From Diospyros lotus (taxonomy: Eukaryota > Streptophyta > Magnoliopsida > Ericales > Ebenaceae), in contig NC_068352.1 in the NCBI RefSeq assembly GCF_014633365.1, forward strand, positions 29,049,310 to 29,113,309: a stretch of DNA of 64,000 nt, given 5' to 3'. Shown one piece after another: positions 37,101-46,456 of the stretch (position 1 is the first letter of the stretch; each line of letters starts with the position of its first letter). The notes under the pieces are model-generated. The model was given only the letters and a program-made list of their open reading frames with translations. It ran no database searches and was not told the origin of the DNA. The position numbers and the translations under genes were made by a program.

Positions 37101-37787
37101 GAAATTAAGTATCATCCCCAGATGATAACTAAATAATAGAAAATTTAATGTACACCAATATCCATGATAACTAATTATTATAACATATGATCAAAAAGCA
37201 ATACTGGAAAATGCCATCAATTTAAAGGAAAAGCAAATATCCTCTAACACAACAGAAATGAAAACGCCCAACAAGCTAGAAGCCCGGAGCACTAATAACC
37301 ATCAAGTGACAAACAACTACACTAATGGAGTAGCCAGAATTGGTATAAAAAAACAAAACTCGATAAGCTACGACTGACTAACACCGCCACCAAGAAGCCC
37401 TAAAACGAAATGTTATTCTGTGACAAGAACCATGATTTATCTACGAAAATAAAACAACTTCCACATATAATTTTCTCTCGTGTTCTTACACCATCGGGAA
37501 AAAAGAAGCAAGGGCTAATCGATCGCGTTAGAGAAAAAACATCGTCAACAAACCCTAATAACAGAGGAAGATAGAATAAGCGATTGTGCTAAAGCAAATT
37601 AAGAAAAACAAAAACAAAAAGCTTGCATTCAAGTCAATAAACCCTAATAACAGACCAAAATGAACTACAAGATTGCATGAACAGAAACGCATACCTGACC
37701 CTTGACCTTCAGATTGATGTGAGCGGAAGCCTGGTCGCCAGGCTTCTTGTCGTCCTCGGCCGGTGGCTGGTTCGTCGCTCCCGACAT
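25200..37787 (-). CDS. Small ubiquitin-like modifier (SUMO), SUMO1/2 type, 3 exons
   Basis: This encodes SUMO, a small protein attached to lysines of nuclear and cytosolic proteins by the E1-E2-E3 SUMOylation pathway. The exons, read right to left, are 37695-37787 (31 codons, [13 protein letters not shown] start), 25466-25615 (50 codons) and 25200-25265 (21 codons plus TGA). All junctions are phase 0 with GT donors and AG acceptors. The product is 102 residues, a normal plant SUMO1/2 length. Diagnostic motifs are HINLKVKGQ at the exon 1 end, [15 protein letters not shown] and [10 protein letters not shown] in exon 2, and [16 protein letters not shown]. The exon 3 tail is DAMLHQTGG followed by SAV, so a SUMO protease must remove SAV to expose the diglycine. 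No residue looks damaged. The oddity is intron 1, 12,079 bp with nested retroelements; intron 2 is only 200 bp and its donor opens onto a CT repeat. A numbered symbol is not assigned because SUMO1 and SUMO2 cannot be separated here. Confidence 0.95.
26439..26461 (+). repeat. Run of 23 C
   Basis: An uninterrupted C homopolymer, G-rich on the sense strand of the SUMO intron. A second run of 15 C followed by 16 A is at 28192-28222. Confidence 0.9.
26590..26967 (-). other. Unidentified 125-codon open frame in SUMO intron 1
   Basis: This minus-strand frame contains a Trp-rich stretch, including [19 protein letters not shown] and [19 protein letters not shown], that reads more like protein than random intron. 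It has no recognised domain, and the first about 25 codons are AT-rich and probably not coding. It could be a captured gene fragment or chance. I would not annotate it as a gene. Confidence 0.2.
27325..28070. mobile_element. Possible MITE with imperfect terminal inverted repeats
   Basis: The left side reads GGCTTTATTTGGGAGAGGGTTGGCAATGGAATG (in two parts: GGCTTTATTTGGGAGAGGG, then TTGGCAATGGAATG). The right side is CATTCCATCCCCCTCTCACAAAAACAC, close to its complement. The interior is AT-rich and non-coding. I could not define a target duplication. Confidence 0.35.
28192..28222 (+). repeat. C15-A16 homopolymer pair
   Basis: Fifteen C followed directly by sixteen A, in the SUMO intron. Confidence 0.85.
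28978..29351 (-). repeat. LTR (3' LTR in element orientation)
   Basis: 374 bp with TG and CA ends, containing a GAGA-rich tract. It matches 36454-36847 closely apart from a 20-bp gap in the copy of TTAAGTCTTAA plus following sequence. Confidence 0.92.
29352..29728 (-). pseudogene. gag zinc knuckle and residual pol tail of the retrotransposon
   Basis: Reading leftward from 29723 the frame encodes [14 protein letters not shown] followed, after a stop, by CKRQL. This is a CCHC zinc knuckle of the nucleocapsid type with its fourth position interrupted. An acidic region ([13 protein letters not shown]) follows, then a short stretch before the polypurine tract that resembles the usual end of the polyprotein. 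Everything between knuckle and tail, where protease to integrase would be, is missing. Confidence 0.7.
29729..33542 (+). mobile_element. LTR-derived palindrome with a 5-bp TSD, arms of about 1.5 kb
   Basis: The element starts TGTAACACCCCACTTTCTC and ends with the complement, GAGAAAGTGGGGTGTTACA. It is flanked by CTAGT at 29724-29728 and 33543-33547. The left arm (29729 to about 31210) and right arm (about 32004-33542) are inverted copies of each other at roughly 90 percent. The spacer of about 790 bp is unique. A TATA box (GTGTATAAATAGAG, near 31910) on the plus strand sits just before the right arm, so the right arm looks like R-U5 of a plus-strand LTR. The left arm is the same R-U5 inverted. 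Arm segments also match the partial LTR at 2704-4781. Both outer ends are therefore the same LTR end, which a normal solo LTR would not show. No coding region is present. Confidence 0.85.
31910..31922 (+). promoter_or_regulatory. TATA box before the right arm of the palindrome
   Basis: GTGTATAAATAGAG lies about 90 bp upstream of the inner edge of the right arm; it suggests transcription rightward, antisense to SUMO. Confidence 0.45.
33548..34522 (-). pseudogene. gag middle part (Retrotrans_gag domain), degenerate
   Basis: Minus-strand frames encode a coiled-coil-like Gln/Glu-rich segment (about 34350-34517), a Pro-rich linker with [13 protein letters not shown], and then the Retrotrans_gag domain near 33756-33990. 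Its motifs are [20 protein letters not shown] and [16 protein letters not shown]. Frame changes occur between these pieces. This is the capsid region of a Ty3-type element. Confidence 0.8.
34523..35836 (-). mobile_element. Solo LTR nested in gag, TSD CATGG
   Basis: The insertion starts TGTGACGCCCCG at 34523 and ends AGCTGTTACA at 35836. CATGG flanks it at 34518-34522 and 35837-35841. On the minus strand the order is TGTAAC start, a GC-rich block (35830-35660), then a TATA box CTTATAAATAGCAG near 35605-35612. It is therefore a reverse-oriented solo LTR of 1314 bp. The gag reading pattern resumes on either side. Nothing coding is inside. Confidence 0.88.
35842..36436 (-). pseudogene. gag leader and N-terminus of the retrotransposon
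   Basis: Between the primer-binding site and the nested solo LTR the minus strand carries the gag start region. A frame with [19 protein letters not shown] is followed, in a shifted frame, by [20 protein letters not shown]. The coiled-coil pattern continues at 34517 on the other side of the solo LTR, showing that the LTR split gag. Confidence 0.7.
36437..36453 (-). promoter_or_regulatory. Primer-binding site, initiator Met tRNA type
   Basis: The minus strand reads AAGTGGTATTAGAGCC, matching the TGGTATCAGAGC consensus with one change. It fixes the element's orientation. Confidence 0.8.
36454..36847 (-). repeat. LTR (5' LTR in element orientation)
   Basis: 394 bp with TG and CA ends, direct repeat of 28978-29351. 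The primer-binding site lies directly inside it at about 36437-36453. Confidence 0.92.
37550..37558 (+). promoter_or_regulatory. telo-box AAACCCTAA in SUMO intron 1, copy 1
   Basis: AAACCCTAA within a 16-bp word AAACCCTAATAACAGA that recurs at 37639. Telo-boxes are known elements near the 5' ends of plant growth and translation genes; a role here is inferred from position only. Confidence 0.4.
37639..37647 (+). promoter_or_regulatory. telo-box AAACCCTAA in SUMO intron 1, copy 2
   Basis: Second copy of AAACCCTAATAACAGA, 89 bp from the first and about 50 bp inside the intron from exon 1. Confidence 0.4.
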
Positions 37788-37854
37788 CTTCTCCCCTCTC
37801 GCTCTCGAAATCTTCTTATCAGATGTGAATAGTGGAAACCGATCCGACGATTCT

Positions 37855-37864
37855 GCTTATATGA
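37855..37864 (-). promoter_or_regulatory. TATA-like box of SUMO
   Basis: The minus strand reads TCTCATATAAGC about 70 bp upstream of the ATG at 37787. It would give a short 5' UTR of roughly 40 bases. Confidence 0.4.
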
Positions 37865-38058
37865 GACACAGAAAGCGGCTGCAAAGCCCGAGAGGCTTGC
37901 GTCGTTTTTTTCGTACCCTCTGCTACCGTTTCCCTTACTCTTCGGCTTTTTCTCGGCCCTTTTCTCACTAAACAAACGTTGCGTCTTTTCTGTGGGCGTG
38001 ACAGAAACCAGAGGGCTTCCAATACGGAAAAGATACCAATCGGTTCGTTTGGGCTAAC

Positions 38059-38107
38059 GGCCCAAAAGGCCCAATTTCAATCCAGCCAGATTATAGGCTT
38101 ATGGGCC
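38059..38107 (-). promoter_or_regulatory. Site II-like GGCCCA cluster upstream of SUMO
   Basis: GGCCCA at 38059 and 38068 and TGGGCC at 38102 lie 270-320 bp upstream of the SUMO ATG. Such motifs are TCP-binding elements common in promoters of housekeeping plant genes. Confidence 0.4.
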
Positions 38108-40240
38108 TCTTGAAAAACATTATTTTATCTTATTTAGACATAAACATTTTTTAAAAAATACATGCATTTTCAATTGTAAAACTATCAGTTGCTTGCATGT
38201 GGGCTAAGTTTCATTTTCAATAGAAAATAATTTTAGTATTTTTTTTTAATAAATAGACTACCACTAAAAAGAAATTGATAACACTGGTGACACCTACTAA
38301 AGTGACCTGCTGAAATTTTTGGGCCTCATCTTATCATTTTAATTATGTATAATATGAAAAAGTGTAAAAAAAATATAATTTACTAAGTCACTTAATGAGA
38401 GAATTCATTAAATAAACTTTATAATTAGGTGCTTTATCTGATCTAGAATCTATTTTTCTATTTGAATAGAACATTACATTTATTTATCTTAAGAATAACA
38501 TCCATACAATTATTAGACAAAAAAACGAAATAACTAGTCAAAACATGTGATTTTTCTTGTGTTGATTCAATCTCAACTGTGCCTACCAATAGTTCGCCTA
38601 AAGAAAAGTTTTAGATGGTCGTGAAATCTAATATTTTCATAATTATATTTAAAATATGTATTTTATTTTTATATTGAATAATAAATTAAAACCAATAAAT
38701 GATATGAGAACCAATTTAACACCAAATTTCAAACCCCATAATTAGTTAAATAACTAGGAATGTTAATTAATATAATAATCAATGTACTTGTGATGTTTTA
38801 TTAATTAATATCATTGTAGTTGTAATATTTTTTATGCTTATTTATTGTATTGTACTTTTAATATTTAAAAAACATAATTAGTTAATTAAATGTTTTAAAA
38901 TATGACAGTTATCATCAACTAATCATATTATTTAGATGATAAAAATATTAAAATTTTAATAAAAATATTTTAAAATATAATAATTATCATTAACTAATCA
39001 AATTATTTTAATGATAACTAATGCAAAAAAAGTAAAACAAAAGTAGTACATAGATGACGCTGCGTCAGCATTTGACGCTAAGTTAAACAAAATTAATATT
39101 AAATTAAAAAATTTAAACGTTAATCTAAACTCCAAAAATGATCAAATTTAATTTAATTTAATTTGATTTCAATTTAGGCTTTCATATAATATACAGAATT
39201 TGATTGATAATTCGCCAACGGTCATGCGCAAATGTATCGTGAATTACAATTATCATACCACAAATAAGCGGTCAAATCACCAAAGCCTCCAACTTGCACG
39301 CTAATTTTCTTACTTTTGTCGTTTCCTCCAACGTTCCAAAACAGAGTGAACGCTGCCTTAATTTTCACCCCTGGGACCCACCCGGGAACCTTTAATAAAA
39401 AAATCCCGTAATTTCGTGCTCCTGATGTGGCGCATCGCACCTCCAGCATACTCAATGGACAGTCGGGGATCGATTACGGCTGGATTCGGATGGTGTTAAC
39501 GCTGGACGCGTGGAGATATCGTAACAGTTGAAGTGCACCGGAGAATGGTAAGCCCGAGAACACCGTACAAGAATTGGAAATGCTCTTACTGGGAAAATAA
39601 CGGTCCTTTTTTTTTATTTTTATACTAAATAATAAATACGGGTCTTTTTTTCCCTCGTGTGCAGCAACGGAACGGTCGAATTTGGTGGGTCCCGCAAGCA
39701 ATGGGACCACGTGGAGCCCTGTAGAAACATAGGCCGAACAGGCCCAACTCGGTCCCTTTTAGAGAAAATAAATGTTATTTAGTGTACAAAATAGTTTTAT
39801 TTTGTAATTGGTTTTGCTAAAGAATATTTTAGAGTATTATTAAACTATATATAATGTATTTTATTTTTAATATTTAATTGTTAAAAATACCTAAAAATAC
39901 AATATATTTATTATTAATTAATAAAAAATATATTAGACAATTCATATAAACTCCTTTGTTTAGCATATAAGAGTGCATAACTGGATTATTAATATTGAAG
40001 GGCTTAAATATCCGATCTATTCCTTCATTACTTTTTCAATACAAAATTATTATTTTGATATTTAAATGTAATATTTATATATTTTATTAATATAAATATA
40101 TAAAATATTAATAAAAATATCAAAAGTAATTGTTAAAATAACATTTTCCTTTCGAATAAAACCCTTCCCGAGCTACCTTAGTAAACCAGCATGTATTAGT
40201 CAACAGTAAAATTGCCACGTGTCGCAGTAATTTTCTTTTA
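38108..40240. other. Intergenic AT-rich DNA
   Basis: No gene, RNA or transposon is supported in this stretch between SUMO and the Mutator-like element. Short open frames have no recognisable content. Confidence 0.5.
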
Positions 40241-40606
40241 GGGAAATTCTATTTGCAACCAGCTTTTTACTCTTCGCAACCATAATTAAAATAAATTTAA
40301 CAAATACTCTTCACACCTACTATTATTACTTGTTGCAGCCACCTATATTCCAAAATTACCCTCATATATCTCATACATCGTGTCGTTCCCTTCTCTACAG
40401 CCATTCACCGCCATCCGCTTTTCTATAGTCGCGTCTCTTTGCTCTGCGCTTGCTGATAACACTAGTAATTTTTACATGTTTGAACTTGGAGGCTAGAAGG
40501 AGAAAGGTTCGATAGGCAAAAGTGGTGGCCGCCTGGGTTTCGGATTGGTCATCGCCATCGAACCGGATGCAGCATGGCCTTCGAACTGGGTTTGGAGGCG
40601 ACCTAC

Positions 40607-40931
40607 GCCTCCGAAACCTGGATTTCGGAGGCTTGGGCCGCTTCCGAAACCTAGGTTTTGGAAACAGCCCGCGCCTCCGAACTCCAGGTTTCGGAAGCGT
40701 TGGCCACCTCCGAACCCTGGAGTTCGGAGACGGCCTATGCTTCCGAACTCTAGGGTTCGGAGGCCTCCAATGCCTCCGAAACTTGAATTTCGGAGGGTTG
40801 GGCCACTTCCGAACTCTAGAATTCGAAGGTAGCTCATGCCTCCGAACCCTAGAGTTCGGAGGCGTTGGCTACCTCCGAACTCTGGAGTTCGGAGGTGCTG
40901 GGAGCCTCCGAAATCTGGAGTTCGGAGGCTC
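40607..40931. repeat. 33-bp palindromic minisatellite, 10 units
   Basis: Ten units at an exact 33-bp period each contain a palindrome of the form CTCCGAACTCYRGAGTTCGGAG and an 11-bp variable spacer. Both strands stay open across the array. The plus frame reads repeats like LRTLEFGGVGY and the minus frame reads LRTPEFGGSQH-like repeats, so the two strands give nearly the same peptide. This follows from a palindromic unit whose period is a multiple of three. Nothing suggests a real protein: the frames start and stop in surrounding AT-rich DNA. Confidence 0.9.
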
Positions 40932-41151
40932 TCAATTTTTATTTCATATATTATATAATATAATATATTATATATTTTAATTTCTATTTTATATATTATA
41001 TAATAAAATATATTACAGATTTCAATTTGCATGGACGTTCCATTATTTTAATTTGCAGTTAAGTTAATATAATGCTATAATATGTATATAATACATATAT
41101 ATGTTATGATAATAATACTAATAATAATATTATTATTATTAAAATTACTAC

Positions 41152-41210
41152 CTCCGAACTCTAGAGTTCGGAGGCACTGGGAGCCTCCGAATTCTAGAGT
41201 TCGGAGGCTC
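41152..41210. repeat. Two further 33-bp palindromic units
   Basis: CCTCCGAACTCTAGAGTTCGG and the next unit lie 33 bp apart in AT-rich DNA. The same spacing as the main array indicates that they broke off from it. Confidence 0.85.
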
Positions 41211-41818
41211 CTAAAATATATAATATATTATATTATATATTTTTTTACACTTAATTTTTTATTTAAGTATTGTAGTAGAATAATTTAATTTTTAATATAA
41301 ACAAATATATATTTTTTACTTAATTTTTTTAATCTAATAACGGATTTTCCGAACTCCAGAGTTCGAAAAATCCGTTAGTTCCCCGAACTCCAGGGTTTGG
41401 GGAACATATTTTTTATTTTTTTATATTTTTTATTTTATATAATTGTATTAACATATTTTTTATATAACATATTTTATATTAACATTATATTAACATATTT
41501 TTTTATACTTAATTTTTTATTTAAGTATTGGATTCGAATAATTTATTTTTTTTAAAAAACAAATATATAATTTTTTGCTTAATTTTTTTTTTTATCTAAC
41601 TATGATTTCTCGAATATGTGGGTTCGAGGAACACATTTTTTATTTTTTTATATTTTATATTTTATGAAATTATATTAACATATTTTTTTAATATAATATA
41701 TTTTGTATTAACATATTTTTGTATACTTAATTTTTTTATATAAGTATTGGACTTGAATAATTTATTTTTTAAAAAAATAAATACATATTTCTTCATAAAT
41801 TTTATTTAATATCATGTT

Positions 41819-41960
41819 GCCGAACTCCAAAGTTCGGGAAACACCATGTCTCCCGAACTCCAGGGTTCGGGGAATTTGGAATTCCCCGAACTCTGGAATT
41901 CGAGGAATCCCAGCTTCCCCGAACTCCAGCATTCGGGGAAGGCTAGCGTTCCCGAATGCC
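41819..41960. repeat. Diverged CCGAACTC palindromes, about four copies
   Basis: Variants such as CCCGAACTCCAGGGTTCGGGG are spaced by about 30-33 bp. Further isolated copies are at about 41348, 41379, 42372 and 42413. Confidence 0.8.
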
Positions 41961-42059
41961 AGATAGCCATTCACAAACATTCATCTTTTTAATATCTTCA
42001 AATCTCAACAATTTCGAATCACAAATACAAGTTCCACAATACACAAAAAATAGATGAAA

Positions 42060-42345
42060 ATAAATAATCGCACACTATATATATACATGCAAAGACGCAC
42101 ATACATATATATATATATATACGCGCACACAGACACACAAACATATATTTATATATACTTACACATACATATAGAGATATATATATAGGAAGGAAGCTTA
42201 GCGACCATGGCTGCCGAGCTTCATCAATCACGCCCAGAATCCCATATATATATATATAAACACACACATACATATATATACACGCACACACATACACACA
42301 AATATATATATATACGCACACATACATATAGATATATATAGAGAG
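42060..42345. repeat. (TA)n/(CA)n microsatellite tracts
   Basis: Alternating TATATA, ACACAC and ACATACAT runs occupy this part of the Mutator-like element; similar TA runs are at 42475-42570. Confidence 0.85.
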
Positions 42346-42910
42346 AGGGGAAGGAAGTTGGCCACCTAACTTCCCCGAACCCTAGAGTTCGGGCTTTCAG
42401 GGGACTTAAAGTCCCCCGAACTCCAGGGTTCGGGGGAGTGATTGATGAAGCTCGGCGGCCGCCGAGCTTCCTATAAATATATATCTATATATATGTTTAT
42501 GTGCTTCATTCTGTGTGCGTGTATATATATATATATGTTTATTGTGTTAATGTATATATGTATATATATGTGTATTTTTTGTTGTATTGATATTTTTTTT
42601 GTTGTATTATATACATTGGATGTGATAGTTTTTTGTTATATTGTCTTCGTTTTGGAAGAGAGAGATGGCGGTTTTGAAAGGAATGGGTGGCGGGTAATTG
42701 ATTGAGGAAGAAAGTGAATGTAAGGGTAAAAATGAGTTTTCAAAATAGGGTATTTTAGGTATATTAAAATATAGCTGCGAAGAGTAAATCATTTGCTGTA
42801 AATAGAATTTCCCTTTCTTTTATTCCCACCAGCCACGTTGTGTTACTGTCAGTCGCTGACACCCTAGGCCCACCATCTCGAGCTGCTCAACGCTTCACCT
42901 TCTCTGCCAC

Positions 42911-42919
42911 CATAAAAGG
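42911..42919 (+). promoter_or_regulatory. TATA-like box of the glucanase gene
   Basis: CCATAAAAGG lies about 150 bp upstream of the ATG at 43066 in the short interval between the Mutator-like element and the gene. Confidence 0.35.
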
Positions 42920-43065
42920 CCATCTTCTTCACTCTCCCCAATCTACTCTCTTCTTCTCACCACCACTCGCCGCTACCAGCCAACCCCAAACAAAAAACAC
43001 TGCCAAAACATCCCTGCCGCTCTCGCGAGGCGTCCTCCATGCTCCATTCCTTCCAGAGCCGGAGA

Positions 43066-45254
43066 ATGGAGCGTTTTGCCGTTACCTTCTTTCTCCTCCT
43101 GATCTCCATATTCTGTCTCGCAGGTAAGTAAGAACGCAGAAAGGGAAAAATGTGGGTTGTCAGATGTTTCGTTTTCGTGGGTTTTGACGTTTCTCGTGTT
43201 TTATTTGCAGATGGAGGTTCCATCGGAGTGAACTACGGCCGGATAGCCAACAACCTCCCGTCGGCGGTGAAGGTTGTCCAGCTGCTTAAATCTCATGGCA
43301 TAGAGCGAGTCAAGGTGTATGATTCCGACCCGGCGGTTCTCCGGGCTCTTTCCGGATCCGGAATCAAAGTCACCGTCGATTTGCCAAACGAACTCCTATC
43401 CTCCGCCGCCAAGATGGCCTTTGCCTCCACGTGGGTCCAGCGCAACGTCGCCGCCTACCACCCCTCCACCCAAATCGAGGCAATCGCCGTCGGCAATGAA
43501 GTGTTTGTTGACCCGCACAACACGACCCGGTTCCTGGTACCCGCCATGAAGAACATCCACCAAGCCCTCGTCAAGTACAACCTCGACTCCTCCATCAAAG
43601 TCTCCTCTCCCATTGCGCTCAGCGCCCTCCAAAACTCATACCCGTCTTCCGCCGGATCCTTCCGACCCGAACTCGTCCAAACGGTTTTCAAACCCATGCT
43701 CGAGTTCCTCCGCGAAACCGGGTCGTTCCTCATGGTGAACGCCTACCCTTTCTTCGCCTACGAGTCAAACTCCGATGTAATCTCCCTCGACTACGCCCTC
43801 TTCCGGGAAAACCCAGGCGTCGTCGACGCCGGCAACGGCTTGCGCTACTTCAGCCTGTTCGACGCCCAAGTCGACGCCGTCTTCGCGGCAATGTCAGCGC
43901 TCAAGTACGACGATATCCGAATGGTGGTGTCCGAAACAGGCTGGCCGTCGAAGGGCGACGAGAACGAGATCGGAGCAAGCGTGGAAAACGCCGCCTCCTA
44001 CAACGGCAACCTCGTCCGTCGCGTGCTCACCGGCGGCGGGACGCCGTTGCGGCCCAAAGCCGATCTAACCGTCTTCCTCTTCGCCCTCTTCAACGAGAAC
44101 CAGAAAACGGGTCCAACATCGGAGCGGAACTACGGGTTGTTTTACCCGAGCGAGGAGAAGGTCTACAACATCCCGTTCACGGTCGAGGGGCTGAAGGGCT
44201 ACCGCGAGGACCGTTCGCCGGTGACGGGGAGGGTGTCGAGGCCGGTGGGTGGCGGCAGGAACGTATCAGCGAGCGTGTCGGGGCAGACTTGGTGCGTGGC
44301 GAATGGGGAGGCGGGAAAAGAGAAGCTACAGGCGGCTCTAGATTACGCCTGTGGGGAAGGGGCCGCCGATTGCCATCCGATCCAGCCGGGGTCGCCGTGT
44401 TTCGATCCTAACACGCTCGAGGCACACGCTGCGTATGCTTTTAACAGCTATTATCAGAAGAAGGGCCGTAAGATGGGCACGTGTTTCTTCGGTGGGGCCG
44501 CTTATGTTGTCTCGCAGCCTCCTAGTAAGTACTGGATCCCCTCCCTCCCATTATTAACTATATTTGCTGAAAATTATTTTTTTGTTAATTCGAAAAATTA
44601 TTTAGTGTTCCATCTTAATTTTTAGCGGTGATATTAATATATAAAAAAAATTATATAAGAAAAAGTCGTATAATACCCCTTTAAAAATTGCTTACAACAT
44701 AAAATAGGTAACCCATATTAAGGGTATTTGTGTCTTTTTCCCTAATTTAATGTGTTAGTAATAATTTTACATTTGCAGCCTGAATAATTATCATGACCCG
44801 CAATTGATCCGATATGATCACGTTAAATTAAATAAATTTTCTGGCGCACGTTTGCGAAATGCTCTTGTCGTTTGCTAACGTGCATCCAATGGTCCGACGT
44901 ACGCCGTCTGAGCAGGACGGCACGTGGATGACGGATACTGGGTTGGACTGATCTCCGTCTGACACAGCGTGGACCTTTGTGCATTCGTTAAATCAGAGTT
45001 AGGCAGAGTCGGTGTCCAGTGTCCTTGATCTTGCTTATTTATGTCCAAGAGTATTCAAGGTCTCTTGAAAAAATGCCCACTATTCGGGTTGATGCTTCGA
45101 AGGATTCATTGTCAAAAAGAAGATTTTGCTGAAAACACCCTGTTTTTTTTCCATATTTACATTTTTGCACGCCTGTTGCTTTAACTAAAAATAAGTTTTC
45201 TTGTTCTTGTTGTTTGCAGAGATAGGGAAGTGTGATTTCCCAACTGGATACTGA
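43066..45254 (+). CDS. Glucan endo-1,3-beta-glucosidase (GH17) with C-terminal X8 domain
   Basis: This enzyme hydrolyses beta-1,3-glucan (callose) in the cell wall or at plasmodesmata. Exons are 43066-43123, 43211-44524 and 45220-45254, with GT/AG sites and phase 1 at both introns, giving 468 residues. Residues 1-19 form a secretion signal with a strongly hydrophobic core (FFLLLISIF). The GH17 barrel runs from about 23 to 347, starting IGVNYGRIANNLPS. The acid/base Glu is E116 in VGNEVF and the nucleophile is E261 in VSETGWPSKGD. A short linker leads to the X8 carbohydrate-binding module (about 379-464) with six cysteines at 381, 400, 407, 416, 444 and 462. The protein ends at TGY with no hydrophobic tail, so a GPI anchor is unlikely. 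Exon 2 is markedly GC-richer than its surroundings. An in-frame ATG at 43039 would add nine residues; the later start gives a cleaner signal peptide. An ATG at 43150 lies in intron 1. Confidence 0.93.
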
Positions 45255-46456
45255 AGAAGATGACGGGAAATATGGATATAGAAGCTAAGCTGTTGTTTTT
45301 TGGTTGGGGGGGGGCGGTCGCGTGTATTTATTAAAGTGGTTGGGTTGGGTGTAGTTAGACTAATTAATTATTGTCACTTGGGCTTCGTGCTTTTATCTGT
45401 AATTAAGAGACTCACCAAGTGTGTCAAATCTCTTCTTTGTAGTCTCGTTCCTTCTCACTGCTAGCTACTGCTAATGAATGTAATGGCTCAACCATAACAC
45501 CCTTTTTGGTAAATGATCATCGGAATTTTAGCCCCTTTTGGTTGTCTCATTGAATGACATGCCTGTTTCTTCGTTTGTATTTTGTGCTTGATACTGGCCC
45601 ATATTTTGCAGAATTTTTGTACAGGAAATACTATATCTGTGTGGGTATAGGGAGCCCCCCTCCCCTGCCCTGAGTTGAGTAGTGGGACTTGGTTCAATTT
45701 TAATATTTATTAAATAATTATAATTAAAACTCACCTCATACCCCACCACGGCCTAAGATTTCGGGTGAGACCCCATAATACTTTGTTTAAGGTCAATAAA
45801 TGTGGAAATAAACGAATCAATTTGAGCCGGATTGTTCTCATTTGGGTCAACAAATGTGGCCGTGAAAGCACCCCTAGTGAGAAAAATGCGTACCACAAAT
45901 TAGAGGACCTACCTAGAGTTGGAGTTGCGTCACCCGATGTAAAATGAAGGGATAAAAGCCCTGTAAAAGGGTCACAGCTGCGTGTGAAAGTACGATAAGA
46001 TAATGGTGAAAAGGCACACATTTGGAGTAGGCCCTTTCAATTTGTATATAATGTGGAAGGGTGAAAGATTGCAGACAGCCAGTACCCATAATTGCATAAT
46101 CTTCATTGGATCCTTGGTGTGTACGCTCTTTACTGTCTCTAGATTATTTGTCCAATTGATTAAAGGAAAAAAGAAAAAAAAGCACCGACGTTGGGACGAT
46201 GTATTCACTTATGTATTTAGAAAAACTCTTTTTTAATAATTATTTGAACTAATGTTATAATTTTTTTATTTTTAATAGTGGGTAAAAAAAGTCATAAAAA
46301 TTGCCTAAAGTAAACCTACTTAAATTGTTAAAACTCTGATTTTTTTATGAATAATGTTAGGAATATGTGATTTTTTATTATGTGTGTATTATTTTTTTTA
46401 TTTATTATATTTTTTAATAAGAATACAACACAAATGATGGTAGTATCAATGTTACG
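45255..46456. other. Glucanase 3' flank and intergenic DNA
   Basis: The 3' UTR presumably occupies the first 200-300 bp. No other feature is supported. Confidence 0.5.

Larger units (their letters stand above)
25616..37694 (-). other. SUMO intron 1, 12,079 bp, filled with nested transposons
   Basis: The donor is CAG/GTATGC at 37694 and the acceptor TATAG/GATGG at 25616. The intron contains an LTR retrotransposon of 7870 bp with two further insertions inside it. The remaining roughly 4.2 kb includes a possible MITE, two poly(C) runs and ordinary AT-rich sequence. All the exons are intact, so splicing across it is presumably maintained. Confidence 0.9.
40241..42813. mobile_element. Mutator-like (MULE) non-autonomous element, 9-bp TSD
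   Basis: The ends are GGGAAATTCTATTTGCA at 40241 and the complement of GGGAAATTCTATTTACA at 42813. Imperfect terminal inverted similarity runs for about 45 bp, sharing TTTACTCTTCGCA. TTTCTTTTA flanks it at 40232-40240 and 42814-42822, a perfect 9-bp duplication, the hallmark length of the Mutator superfamily. There is no transposase. The interior holds a 33-bp palindromic minisatellite (40607-40931), about ten more scattered copies of the same palindrome, AT-rich stretches and (TA)/(CA) microsatellites at 42070-42340 and 42470-42570. It is non-autonomous; capture of outside sequence is possible but not shown. Confidence 0.82.

Noticed and set aside
40493..41032. Real repeat protein on either strand of the palindromic array
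   Set aside because: Both frames stay open because of the palindrome and its 33-bp period; they run into AT-rich DNA without domain, signal or splice support.
43150..43210. ATG giving an upstream extension to the glucanase without splicing
   Set aside because: It lies between a good donor (GTAAGT at 43124) and acceptor (TTTGCAG at 43210). The spliced exon at 43066 supplies a proper signal peptide.
44525..44625. Continuation of the glucanase frame past VSQPP
   Set aside because: A consensus donor GTAAGT occurs there, and exon 3 at 45220 completes the X8 domain with its sixth cysteine.
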